From NCBI RefSeq assembly GCF_039543545.1, contig NZ_BAABJY010000001.1, positions 682,001-746,000 on the forward strand: a stretch of DNA of 64,000 nt, read 5' to 3'. The first letter of the stretch is position 1. Every line of letters begins with the position of its first letter. The position numbers and the translations under genes are program-made. Of this stretch, positions 8,452 through 16,834 are shown one piece after another. A model generated the notes under the pieces. It saw only the letters and a list, made by a program, of their open reading frames with translations. It made no database searches and had not been told where the DNA came from. This stretch comes from Luteimonas vadosa. Its GTDB lineage: Bacteria; Pseudomonadota; Gammaproteobacteria; Xanthomonadales; Xanthomonadaceae.

Positions 8452-10073
8452 GCGCACCGCCGCGCGAGCTGGTCGCGCAGGTGCAGCGCGCCATCCAGGC
8501 CTTGCAGGGCGGCCACGCCGCGGCGGCCGAGGCGGCATGCACGCAACTGCTGGCGCGGTTCCCGGATTCGATCGACGGCTGGCGGCTGCTCGGCCATGCC
8601 CGCCTGGCGCAGGACGATGCCGCCACCGCGGCCGAGGCACTGGCGCGCGCCGAGGCGCTATCGCCGGGTGATCCACGGACGGTGTTCGCGCTCGGGACCG
8701 CGCTGCTGCAATCCGGCGAGGCCGGGCGCGCGTTCGAACCCTTGCAGCAGGCCATGCGCGCCATGCCCGACGAGCCGCTGGCGGCGTTCCGCTACGGCAC
8801 CTGCGCCTACGCGCTGCAGCGCTTCGAAGCCGCCAAGGCGGGATTCGAAGCCGCGACCCGGTTGCAGCCGGCATGGCCGGAGGCGTGGAACAACCTCGCC
8901 GCGACCCTGGGACGGCTGGAGGACCATGACGCCGCCATCGCCGCCGCCCGCCGCGCGCTGCAGCTGCGACCGGATGCCAATGCCCTCGAAGCGCTGGCGG
9001 TGTTGCTGGTCAACCGCTTCGACGCGCCTTCGCTGCAGGAAGGCCTGCAGTTGATCGCGCATGCGTTGCGGCTGGCGCCAAGAATGGCCAAGGCACATCT
9101 CACCGCCGCACTGTTGCTGCGCAAGACCGGCGACCTTCGCCAGGCCGAACACCATGCGCGGCAGGCCCGCGAACTCGCGCCGGCGGACGTCGAGACCGCC
9201 GAGATCCTTGGCGAACTGCAGTTGTTGCAGGGCAAGGCCGATGCCGCCATCCAGACCTACGAGCAGGCTTCCGCCGAGGGCGTTGAGTCGCCGATCCTCG
9301 CGCGCCAGCTCGGCATCGCCCTGCTGCAGGACGGGCAGCCGGAGGCGGCGGTGGCGCAGCTGGATGCCGACCTGCGCAAGCGGCCCGGCGACCAGCGCAC
9401 CATCGCGCACCTGGGCGCGGCGCTGGAGGTGCTCGGCCGCCACGACGAGGCAGAACGCCTGCTCGGCATGCACCGCCACGTCCGCTCGGTGCGGATCCTG
9501 CCGCCGGAGGGGTTCGACGATGACGCCGCGTTCCGCGCCGCGCTCGCCGACGACATCCGTCGCCACAGCCGGCAACGCTGGGAGCCGGCCGGACTGGCGG
9601 CGCGCAATGCATACCTCAGCGGCGACCTGCTCGCCGACCGCACGCCGGCCATCGTCGGGTTCGAGCAGCGCCTGCGGGAAGCCATCGATGCCTACATCGC
9701 CGCCTGCGAACCCGACGCCGACGATGCCATGCTGTCCGCGATCCCGCGCCGCTACCGGCTGCATGTCTGGGCGACCCAGGCCGACGCGCGCGGTTTCATC
9801 GACACGCACATCCACGAAGAATCCTGGCTGTCCGGCGCGTACTACGTGGAGTTGCCCGCCTCGATCCGCGACGACGATCCGGCACATGCCGGGTGGATCG
9901 AGTTCGGTCGACCGCCCTTGGCCCTGTCGCCGGTGCCGGACACGGCGCTACGCCTGACGTGCCCGACGCCGGGCACCCTGCTGCTATTCCCTTCGTACCT
10001 GTTCCATCGCACCTTGCCGTTCCCCGGGGACGGCGAGCGCATCAGCATCTCCTTCGACCTGGCCGCGATTTGA
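8448..10073 (+). CDS. TPR protein with C-terminal 2OG-Fe(II) oxygenase domain
   Basis: From the GTG at 8448, which overlaps the preceding stop as GTGA, this encodes 541 residues. About residues 1-360 are tandem tetratricopeptide repeats (for example AWNNLAATLGRLEDHDAAIAA-type helices). The last roughly 130 residues match the putative 2OG-Fe(II) oxygenase family found behind TPRs: HIHEESWLSGAYYVELP, GTLLLFPSYLFHRT and GERISISFDL. The TPR part presumably selects a protein partner or substrate. Coupling to another oxygenase and to ggt suggests a shared function, but the target is unknown. A function in peptide or protein hydroxylation is inference. Confidence 0.8.
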   Translation: MSAPPRELVAQVQRAIQALQGGHAAAAEAACTQLLARFPDSIDGWRLLGHARLAQDDAATAAEALARAEALSPGDPRTVFALGTALLQSGEAGRAFEPLQQAMRAMPDEPLAAFRYGTCAYALQRFEAAKAGFEAATRLQPAWPEAWNNLAATLGRLEDHDAAIAAARRALQLRPDANALEALAVLLVNRFDAPSLQEGLQLIAHALRLAPRMAKAHLTAALLLRKTGDLRQAEHHARQARELAPADVETAEILGELQLLQGKADAAIQTYEQASAEGVESPILARQLGIALLQDGQPEAAVAQLDADLRKRPGDQRTIAHLGAALEVLGRHDEAERLLGMHRHVRSVRILPPEGFDDDAAFRAALADDIRRHSRQRWEPAGLAARNAYLSGDLLADRTPAIVGFEQRLREAIDAYIAACEPDADDAMLSAIPRRYRLHVWATQADARGFIDTHIHEESWLSGAYYVELPASIRDDDPAHAGWIEFGRPPLALSPVPDTALRLTCPTPGTLLLFPSYLFHRTLPFPGDGERISISFDLAAI

Positions 10074-10134
10074 CCTTGGCGCCCGGCAGGGGTATCAACG
10101 GACGCAGGCCAGGATTCGCAAAGGACGGGCCGAG

Positions 10135-10842
10135 ATGAAGACCTTGCTGCCGTGTTTGCTGGCGGCCTTGCTCGCTTCCGGCGCCCGCGCGCAGCCGGGC
10201 GCGACGCCCGCCACCCTCATCCCGCAACTCGAGGCGCTGCCGCTGCTGCAGATCGACCGGGCCGAGGCCATGGCCAGCCCCGGGCATCCCAACGAGATGT
10301 GGCGCTACCGGGCCTTGCGGGCGTTGAAGCTGCACCAGGCGGAGGCCGCGCGGCGCTACTTCCGCTTCGCGTCCCGCTACGGCGACAAGTTCTCGCAGCA
10401 TGCCCTGTCGTTGATGATGTGGAACGGCGTCGGCGGCCCGGTGGATCGCGCGCAGGCCTATGCGTGGAGCGACCTGGCCGCCGAGCGCGGGTACCGCGAC
10501 CTGCTGCTGGTCCGCGAGAAGATGTGGATGCAGCTCGATGCCGCGCAGAAGGCGCGCGCGATGCTGGCCGGCCAGGCCCTGTACGCGGAGTACGCGGATG
10601 CAGTGGCCCGGCCCCGGCAGGCGTGGGCGATGCGACGCGCGTTCGCCGCCGCCACCGGCAGCCGCGTGGGTGCCACCAGCGATCGCTTGCGGTTCGAGCA
10701 GGGCGACGTGTCGGCGGAATACTTCTTCGTCGACAAGCGCTGGAACGACGAGTACTGGCGCGAGCAGGACCGGCAGTGGAAGGCGCGCGTGATCGTGGCA
10801 CCGCCGCAACCACTGCGCGATGCCGAGCCGGACCGCCCCTGA
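10135..10842 (+). CDS. exported Sel1-repeat protein
   Basis: The 235-residue protein starts with a Sec signal peptide (MKTLLPCLLAALLASGARAQ). Its middle (about residues 50-125) contains Sel1-like repeats, recognised by AARRYFRFASRYGDKFSQHALSLM-type helices followed by GVGGPVDRAQAYAWSDLAAERG. Such proteins are usually periplasmic scaffolds. The C-terminal part, rich in Tyr, Trp and charged residues, is not recognised. AAAGGAC lies upstream of the ATG. It follows the TPR-oxygenase by about 60 bases and could share its transcript. Confidence 0.75.
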   Translation: MKTLLPCLLAALLASGARAQPGATPATLIPQLEALPLLQIDRAEAMASPGHPNEMWRYRALRALKLHQAEAARRYFRFASRYGDKFSQHALSLMMWNGVGGPVDRAQAYAWSDLAAERGYRDLLLVREKMWMQLDAAQKARAMLAGQALYAEYADAVARPRQAWAMRRAFAAATGSRVGATSDRLRFEQGDVSAEYFFVDKRWNDEYWREQDRQWKARVIVAPPQPLRDAEPDRP

Positions 10843-11128
10843 GCCAGCGCCCGTTGGTGCACGGTCCCCGGGAAAGGACGCGGGTGGGGCGATGACGCGG
10901 ATCGTTCGTCGCGGATGGCTGGTCATGCCCCTGCGGCTGTTGCGGGCGAGCGCCTTCGCGCGACACGCGGAGGACGGGTCCGCCCCATCCGATCGGGCAG
11001 TGGCCACGTGCATGGCGCTGCCGGAGGCGCGCCGGCCAGCATGCGTCGAATCGTCGTTCTGACGATTCTTTCAAGTCGAATCCGTGGCCGCTCGCTCGGA
11101 GGAGCGGCTGCTCACGTGAAACGGTCCG
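10843..11128. other. intergenic region between convergent genes
   Basis: No convincing gene is present. A small open frame around 10893-11062 has no family resemblance and no good ribosome site. An imperfect hairpin (CCGCTC at 11088-11093, GAGCGG at 11102-11107) close to the end of the AAA+ ATPase gene could be a weak terminator, but it lacks a T tract. Confidence 0.4.
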
Positions 11129-12616
11129 TCAGTCCGCCGGCACCGTGCGTGCGCTGGCCCAGCGGCGAAGCGCGTCGACCTGCTCGGCCATCAGCACCGA
11201 CAGCGGCCGCGCCTGGCGGAGTTCGGCCCGCAGCGTCGCCTCGGACAGCGGCGCGTCCTCCGCATGCGCCGCGTACAGCCCGGCGACGATCGCCTGTTCG
11301 ATCTCGGCACCCGAGAAGCCTTCGCTGTCGTGGGCCAAGGTGTCGAGGTCGAACCTCGCCGGATGCAGGTCGCGCTTGCGGAGGTGCAGGTCGAACACCT
11401 CGCGACGCGTCGCGGCATCGGGCAGGTCGACGAAGAAGATCTCGTCGAAGCGACCCTTGCGCAGCAGTTCCGGCGGCAGTTCGTGGACCTGGTTGGCGGT
11501 GGCGACCAGGAACACCTTCGACTTGCGTTCGGACATCCAGGTCAGCAGGTAACCCAGCACCCGGCGCGAGACGCCGCCGTCGGTGTCGGTGCCGCCGCTG
11601 GCCAGGCCCTTCTCGATCTCGTCGATCCACAGCACGCAGGGCGCGATCTGCTCGGTCGAGGCCAGCGCAGCGCGCAGGTTCTTCTCGGTTTCGCCGTGGT
11701 ACTTGGCGTACAGGGTGCCGAAGTCCAGCCGCACCAGCGGCACGCCGAAGCCGCCGGCGATCGACTTGGCGAGCAGCGACTTGCCGCAGCCCTGCACGCC
11801 CAGCAGCAACACGCCCTTGGGCGGGTCGAGGCCGGGCGGGGCGTCGCCTTCGACGAACACCCGCCGGCGCTGTTCGATCCAGCGCTTCAGCCGCGCCGCG
11901 CCGGCGACGTCGGCGAAGCGCGCGGTGTCGTATTCGTAGTGCAGGTGGCCGCTGCGGTTGAGCAGTTCGAACTTGAGCCGGGCCAGTTCGGGCAGGTCGT
12001 CGGCGTCGAGCACGCCGTCGCTGAAGATCAGGTGGCGGGCGATGCGGCGGGCGTCGGTCAGGCTCATGCCCTGCAGGTTGCGCACGATCTGCGCGACCGC
12101 CGTGTCGTCGGCCTCGACGCGCTTGCCGCCGTGTTCGGTGGCATAGGCGCGTGCTTCGTCCCGCACCAGTTTCAGCAGCGCCTGCGCGTCGGGCAACCGC
12201 GGCGTGAAGCGCACGCACAGCGCCTCGAGGTCGGCGGGTAGTTCGATGCCGTGGCCCACCAGCACCAGGGTGTGTGGCTGGCAATCGCGGCGCTGGATGA
12301 GGTCGCGCAGCTGGCGCTGGGTGCTGGCGTAGCCCAGGTAGGGGTGGAAGTCGAGCAACAGGTACACGCCGCGCTGGTCGGCGTCGCGGATCTCGGCCAG
12401 GGTGGTGCTGGCGTCGGGTGCGACCTCCGAGGGATCCTCGCGGTCCAGGTCGATGCGGCGCAGGCCTTCCGTGATCGACCAGCGGTACAGCGCCCGCCAG
12501 ACGTGCAGCAGCGACTGGCGGAACAACTCGACGATGCGCGCCTCGTCGGGCGTCTCGATCACGATCAGCGGCGTATCGGCGCGGATCAGCGCGGCCAGGT
12601 CCTGCAGTTCGCTCAT
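11129..12616 (-). CDS. Ycf46-like AAA+ ATPase
   Basis: The 495-residue protein begins at MSELQDLAALI. The N-terminal half (about 1-235) is the non-catalytic domain typical of Ycf46-type proteins. The AAA+ module follows: Walker A GVQGCGKSL at about 273-281, Walker B CVLWIDEIEK at about 327-336, sensor-like VATANQ, and RKGRFDEIF for the arginine-containing loop. The family is known from cyanobacteria and plastids and from scattered proteobacteria, and its cellular role is poorly defined. It is divergent from the parA-like gene. The open frame extending to 13330 is a shadow of that gene. Confidence 0.85.
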   Translation of the reverse strand: MSELQDLAALIRADTPLIVIETPDEARIVELFRQSLLHVWRALYRWSITEGLRRIDLDREDPSEVAPDASTTLAEIRDADQRGVYLLLDFHPYLGYASTQRQLRDLIQRRDCQPHTLVLVGHGIELPADLEALCVRFTPRLPDAQALLKLVRDEARAYATEHGGKRVEADDTAVAQIVRNLQGMSLTDARRIARHLIFSDGVLDADDLPELARLKFELLNRSGHLHYEYDTARFADVAGAARLKRWIEQRRRVFVEGDAPPGLDPPKGVLLLGVQGCGKSLLAKSIAGGFGVPLVRLDFGTLYAKYHGETEKNLRAALASTEQIAPCVLWIDEIEKGLASGGTDTDGGVSRRVLGYLLTWMSERKSKVFLVATANQVHELPPELLRKGRFDEIFFVDLPDAATRREVFDLHLRKRDLHPARFDLDTLAHDSEGFSGAEIEQAIVAGLYAAHAEDAPLSEATLRAELRQARPLSVLMAEQVDALRRWASARTVPAD

Positions 12617-12739
12617 GGGATGGTGCGGTGCCCGTGGCCGGCGAACATAGCAGACCGCCACGCCCGACCGCCGTTGTCGCAGCCTCCACCGGCCCGGTGT
12701 ACCCTCCGGGATCGTCGTGGCGAAGACCGGAGGATGTCG

Positions 12740-13375
12740 ATGAAGACCGTGCTGGTGGCCAGTTCCAAGGGCGGCGTGGGCAAGACCACGATCGCCACCC
12801 ACCTGGCGGCGCAATCCGCGCTGTCTGGCCAGGGCACGGTGCTGATCGACGCCGACCCGCAAGGCTCCTCGACCCGCTGGTGCGAGCGCCGCGCGTCCCT
12901 GGACAGCGCGGTCCTGCCCATCGACGGCAGCAGCCGCCACAAGACCGCCTGGAAATCGGTGCCCGACGGCGCCGACCGCATCGTCATCGACGCGCCCGCG
13001 GGGGCGATGGGCGACTCGCTGGCCACCTGGCTCGAACATGCCGACGCCCTGGTGGTGCCGATCCTGCCGTCGGCGCTGGACATCGAGGCCACCGTGCCGT
13101 TCCTGAACTCGCTGTCCAGGCACCCGCGCATCCGCCGCGGCGACCTCCGGGTCGGCCTGGTCGGCAACAAGCTCAAGCCGTGGACCAACGCCTCCAGGCA
13201 GGCGCTGGACCTGCTCGGGCAATGGCCCTACCCGGTGGTGGCGCAATTGCGCGACAGCCAGGCCTACGTGATGCTCGTGGGCCTCGGGAAGAGCCTGTTC
13301 GACTACCACTCCGCCCAGGTCCGCGAGCACCAGGACGACTGGAAGCCACTGCTGCGCTGGCTGAAGAAAGCCTGA
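12740..13375 (+). CDS. ParA/MinD-like ATPase, orphan
   Basis: The 211-residue P-loop ATPase has the deviant Walker A motif SSKGGVGKTT right at the N terminus, LIDADPQGSS, and a Walker B-like region IVIDAPAG. The start is decided by the ribosome site: GGAGG at 12729-12733 lies 6 bases before the ATG at 12740 but directly abuts the ATG at 12734. No parB or partition site is nearby, so this is probably an orphan positioning or switch ATPase rather than the chromosome partition ParA. Its TGA overlaps the ATG of sixA by one base. Confidence 0.85.
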   Translation: MKTVLVASSKGGVGKTTIATHLAAQSALSGQGTVLIDADPQGSSTRWCERRASLDSAVLPIDGSSRHKTAWKSVPDGADRIVIDAPAGAMGDSLATWLEHADALVVPILPSALDIEATVPFLNSLSRHPRIRRGDLRVGLVGNKLKPWTNASRQALDLLGQWPYPVVAQLRDSQAYVMLVGLGKSLFDYHSAQVREHQDDWKPLLRWLKKA

Positions 13376-13848
13376 TGCGCGACCTCATCCTGCTCCGCCA
13401 CGCCCACGCCGGCCAGGCCGCCGGGACCGCCGACGTCGACCGCTCGCTGTCCGATGAAGGCCGCAAGGAAGCCGAGGCCGCCGGCCGCTGGCTGAAGGAA
13501 AAGGGGCTGGTCCCCGACCGCGCCCTTTGCTCGCCGGCGCGGCGGACGCGGGAGACCCTGGACGCGGTGCTGGCGGTGATCGGCGAGGTCGAACGCAAGG
13601 AGGAAGCCGCCATCTACGAAGCGTCGGCGGGCACGCTGGCCGGTCTCGTGGACCAGCACCGCGACGCCGAACGCCTGTTGCTGGTCGGCCACAACCCGGG
13701 CCTGGAGCGGCTGGCGGCGCTGATGCACAGCGGCCAGTCCGGCGACTACCGCGGCATGCCGCCGGGCGGGGTCGCGGTCCTGCGCTTGCCGGCCGATGCC
13801 GTGATCGAGCCCGGCGTGGCCACCCTGTCCGAATTCTGGTGGCCGTGA
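13375..13848 (+). CDS. sixA: phosphohistidine phosphatase SixA
   Basis: The 157-residue histidine phosphatase has LLRHAHAG at the N terminus, with His9 as the predicted phospho-acceptor, then CSPARRTRET and a late histidine in VGHNPGLE. This is the short, SixA-like branch that removes phosphate from phosphohistidine proteins such as phosphorelay or phosphotransferase components. It is coupled to the parA-like gene (TGATG) and overlaps the next gene (GTGA), forming a four-gene translationally coupled run. The physiological partner cannot be read from the sequence. Confidence 0.87.
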   Translation: MRDLILLRHAHAGQAAGTADVDRSLSDEGRKEAEAAGRWLKEKGLVPDRALCSPARRTRETLDAVLAVIGEVERKEEAAIYEASAGTLAGLVDQHRDAERLLLVGHNPGLERLAALMHSGQSGDYRGMPPGGVAVLRLPADAVIEPGVATLSEFWWP

Positions 13849-14435
13849 ACCGGCTAGCGGCGTTCGCCCTGGCGGGAATCTGTGCGGTGGCGGTGGGCGC
13901 GCAAGCCGCGTCGGGCGCCGTGCGCGCCGCCGCGATCGACCCCGGGCAGTCGCGGGTGGGGTTCGAGCTCAAGACGCGCTGGGGCCAGGCCCTGGAAGGG
14001 CGGTTCGCGGTGCGTGGCGGCGCCATCGCCGTGTTGCCCGATGGGCGGCGACAGGTGAGCCTCGTGCTTTCGGTCCGCGACATGGAGATCGTCGGCTTCC
14101 CGACCTATTCGCGCATCGCGCGCGGCGAGGGCTTCTTCGATGCCGCGCGGCACCCCGAGCTCAGTTTCGTCTCCCAACCCTATGCCGAGTCCCTGGTTCG
14201 CGCCGGCGGCCCGCTGGCGGGCCAGCTGCGGATCCGCGGCGTGGAGCGGCGCGAAACCTTCACCGTCGAACCGGCCGGCTGCGCGCGCCCCGGCGTCGAC
14301 TGCGACGCCGTCGCGCACGGCACGGTGCGCCGCAGCGACTACGGGATGGACCGCTGGAGCTTCGCGATCGCCGACCGCATCCGCTTCTCGCTGCGATTGC
14401 GCACGCATGAGCCCGTCGAGGGCCTCGCGGAGTGA
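13845..14435 (+). CDS. YceI family periplasmic protein
   Basis: From the GTG at 13845 this encodes 196 residues with a Sec signal peptide (FALAGICAVAVGAQAASG). The remainder is a YceI-type lipocalin-like barrel, shown by IDPGQSRVGFELKTRWG, the FFDAARHPELSFVS block, and GQLRIRGVERRETF. The family binds polyprenoid or amphiphilic ligands in the periplasm. An unusual internal pair of cysteines (GCARPGVDC) may form a disulfide. The gene overlaps sixA and the next gene by 4 bases each. Confidence 0.83.
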   Translation: MNRLAAFALAGICAVAVGAQAASGAVRAAAIDPGQSRVGFELKTRWGQALEGRFAVRGGAIAVLPDGRRQVSLVLSVRDMEIVGFPTYSRIARGEGFFDAARHPELSFVSQPYAESLVRAGGPLAGQLRIRGVERRETFTVEPAGCARPGVDCDAVAHGTVRRSDYGMDRWSFAIADRIRFSLRLRTHEPVEGLAE

Positions 14436-16315
14436 ACGCAGTGCTGCGTGCGGGCATCGTTGTCCTTGCACTGGCCGGCAGCGCCTGCGCCACCCTGTCC
14501 GACGCGCAGCGCGAACAGGCGGCGCGCATCGCCGCCGACGCGCGCGCCACGGTGGTGTCCTGCGAGGCCGCGTTCGCCTGCGCCCAGCCCTCGTCGCTGC
14601 GTTCGCTCGGTTCCCGCGCGCTGGCCGAGAGCGAGGCGCAGGCACCGCGGCACTACGCGCTGCTGCTCGATTACGGCCAGGACGCGCTGCTCGCCCGACT
14701 CAACCTGATCCGCAGCGCCACGCGCAGCATCGACGTGCAGACCTACATCTTCGACGAGGACGATGCCGGCCACCTGTTCATGGACGAACTGCTGGCGGCG
14801 GCCGGGCGCGGGGTCCAGGTGCGCGTGCTGGTGGACCAGTTGTCGGCGCTCAAGCGCGTCGACACCCTGGCTTCGCTTGCGGGCGCGCACGTCAATTTCC
14901 AGATGCGCATCTACAACCCGGTGTTGGGCCGCGCGCGGATCAGTTACCCGCAATACGTGCTGGCGGCCGCGTGCTGCTGGCGAAAGCTCAACCAGCGCAT
15001 GCACAACAAGTTGCTGCTGGTCGATGGGGTGGTCGGGGTCACCGGCGGCCGCAACTACCAGAACGGGTACTACGACTGGGACCCGGAGTACAACTTCCGC
15101 GACCGGGACCTGCTGGTCGCCGGACCCGAGGTCGCGGCGATGGACGCGAGTTTCGAGGAGTACTGGAACGCGCGGCTCGCCCGTCCGGTCGAGCAGCTCA
15201 CCGACGTCGGCCGCCGGCTCCTGCGCGACGGCGTGCCCACCGTGGAGCACGGCAATTTCGAACATCCCGAGCGGGTCGCCCGGATCTCGCGCGACGCCGA
15301 CGATGCCGCGCTGGTCGACGAGCGCCTGACCGCGCGCGCACTGCCGGTGGGCGCGGTCGACTTCATCGCCGACCCGCCGGAGAAGCACCGCCGCAGCTAC
15401 GAGGGCGTGGCCCCTTCGACGCACGGGCTGCGCGAGCTGATCGAGTCGGCGAGGCGGGAGGTCCTCCTGCAGACCCCGTACCTGGTGCTCTCGCCCGCCG
15501 CGCAGGACCTGTTCCGCGAGCTGCAGCAGCGCGAGGATTCCCCGCGCATCATCGTCTCCACCAACAGCCTGGCGGCGACCGATGCCTTCATCACCTACGC
15601 CGTGGCCTACAAGTACAAGCGCCGCTACCTGCGCGACTTCGGGTTCGAGATCCACGAGTTCAAGCCGTTCCCGCAGGACGCCCCGATCGACGTCGACGCC
15701 ACCGGCACCGTGGACGTCGCCCGCCCGGGCGAGGCGGTGCCCGCGGCTGGCGCGGACGTCGTGCGTCCGCTGGGACGCGAGTATTCGGCGTTGCGCTGGT
15801 CGGTCGCCGGGTCGAACGACCCGGTGCCGTTGGCGCGCGGCGGCGTGCGCTTCGGCCTGCATGCCAAGTCGCTGGTGGTCGACGAGCGCGTGGGCGTGGT
15901 CGGCACCCACAACTTCGATCCGCGCGGCGACAACTACAACACCGAATCGGCGGTGGTGATCGAGGACGAACGGTTCGCGCGGGAACTGGCCGGCAGCATC
16001 CGCCGCGACATCCAGCCCGACAACGCCTGGACCATCGCGCGCCGGGACAAGCCGCCGGTGTTCTCGGGCCTGGAATACTCGCTGGCCAAGATCTCCGAGC
16101 ACCTGCCGATCTTCGACCTGTGGCCAGTGCGCTACGCCACCAGCTACGAATTCCGGCCCGGTCCCGAGTGCCCGGTGCCGCTGTCCCCCCGCGATCCCGG
16201 GTTCCGGGCCTGCTACGAGCCGGTGGGCGACTTCCCCGAGGTCAACCTCAGCCTGAAGGCGCTGTTGACCCGCATTTTTACGGGGTTCGGCGGCGGCCTG
16301 GCGCCGATCCTGTAG
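14432..16315 (+). CDS. phospholipase D / cardiolipin synthase-like protein, exported
   Basis: The 627-residue protein starts with a signal peptide (VLALAGSACATLSD); a cysteine at the cleavage site makes a lipoprotein possible, although the lipobox is not ideal. It has two HKD motifs: HNKLLLVDGVVGVTGGRN (His about 191) and HAKSLVVDERVGVVGTHNFD (His about 477), both with the downstream GG/HN element. It therefore looks like an active phosphatidyl transferase or hydrolase with a cardiolipin synthase-like fold, acting on envelope lipids. The GTG start overlaps the yceI-like stop. Confidence 0.85.
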   Translation: MNAVLRAGIVVLALAGSACATLSDAQREQAARIAADARATVVSCEAAFACAQPSSLRSLGSRALAESEAQAPRHYALLLDYGQDALLARLNLIRSATRSIDVQTYIFDEDDAGHLFMDELLAAAGRGVQVRVLVDQLSALKRVDTLASLAGAHVNFQMRIYNPVLGRARISYPQYVLAAACCWRKLNQRMHNKLLLVDGVVGVTGGRNYQNGYYDWDPEYNFRDRDLLVAGPEVAAMDASFEEYWNARLARPVEQLTDVGRRLLRDGVPTVEHGNFEHPERVARISRDADDAALVDERLTARALPVGAVDFIADPPEKHRRSYEGVAPSTHGLRELIESARREVLLQTPYLVLSPAAQDLFRELQQREDSPRIIVSTNSLAATDAFITYAVAYKYKRRYLRDFGFEIHEFKPFPQDAPIDVDATGTVDVARPGEAVPAAGADVVRPLGREYSALRWSVAGSNDPVPLARGGVRFGLHAKSLVVDERVGVVGTHNFDPRGDNYNTESAVVIEDERFARELAGSIRRDIQPDNAWTIARRDKPPVFSGLEYSLAKISEHLPIFDLWPVRYATSYEFRPGPECPVPLSPRDPGFRACYEPVGDFPEVNLSLKALLTRIFTGFGGGLAPIL

Positions 16316-16466
16316 CCGGGGATCCGGTCTGGCTGCGGAAAATCCGCCAGGAAATCAGCACGTTGCATGCGTGACCTCAGTGGGGTGACTTCCGGCCCAT
16401 GCGCTTTTGTGGTGGTGTTGTAGTCTACCAGCACACCAAGTCACAAACCCACCGCAGGAGTCCACC

Positions 16467-16658
16467 ATGTATGCCATCCCCAGCATCCAGACCACCGTCC
16501 GCAGCGATCGCAAAAGCCCCAGCTCGCAGGTCCTGGCCCCGGCCCGCCCCGAGCCGCGCGTCCGCGATTTCGGCATCGGCTACGGCAACAGCAGCGGCTA
16601 CGTCAGCAACCGCCGCTACGCCAGCAACTGGAATACGTCCCGCTTCCAGTGCGGTTGA
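16467..16658 (+). CDS. 63-residue small protein, unknown function
   Basis: The open frame encodes 63 residues and starts MYAIPSIQTTVRSDRK. GCAGGAG stands 6 bases before the ATG, and a strong Rho-independent terminator follows about 45 bases after the stop, so it has the layout of a short monocistronic gene. The C-terminal third is rich in Gly, Ser, Asn, Tyr and Arg (GYGNSSGYVSNRRYASNW) and ends in a lone Cys (FQCG). There is no signal peptide or membrane segment. I do not recognise a family. A secreted peptide precursor or RNA-binding peptide are only guesses. Confidence 0.6.
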   Translation: MYAIPSIQTTVRSDRKSPSSQVLAPARPEPRVRDFGIGYGNSSGYVSNRRYASNWNTSRFQCG

Positions 16659-16703
16659 ACCACCCATGCGGTGGTCGTCCGTCAACCCTGGTTCTCTCCT
16701 CCT

Positions 16704-16739
16704 GGCCGCATGGCCCCGCCATGCGGCCCTTTCTTTTCC
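16704..16739 (+). terminator. Rho-independent terminator of the small-protein gene
   Basis: A perfect 11-bp stem (GGCCGCATGGC at 16704-16714, GCCATGCGGCC at 16718-16728) with a 3-base loop is followed by CTTTCTTTTCC. This is the cleanest plus-strand terminator in the window. Confidence 0.88.
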
Positions 16740-16834
16740 GGCCCGCGTGACGCGTGTCGCGTCGCCACGGCGATTCGACTCGCCTGACCCGCCCCTCTCG
16801 CCCTAAGCTGGCGCCTTTCCCAAGGCAGGCCGTG

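Noticed and set aside
12740..13375. Chromosomal partition locus (parAB with parS)
   Set aside because: No parB and no parS-like palindrome were seen nearby; the gene is coupled to sixA instead.
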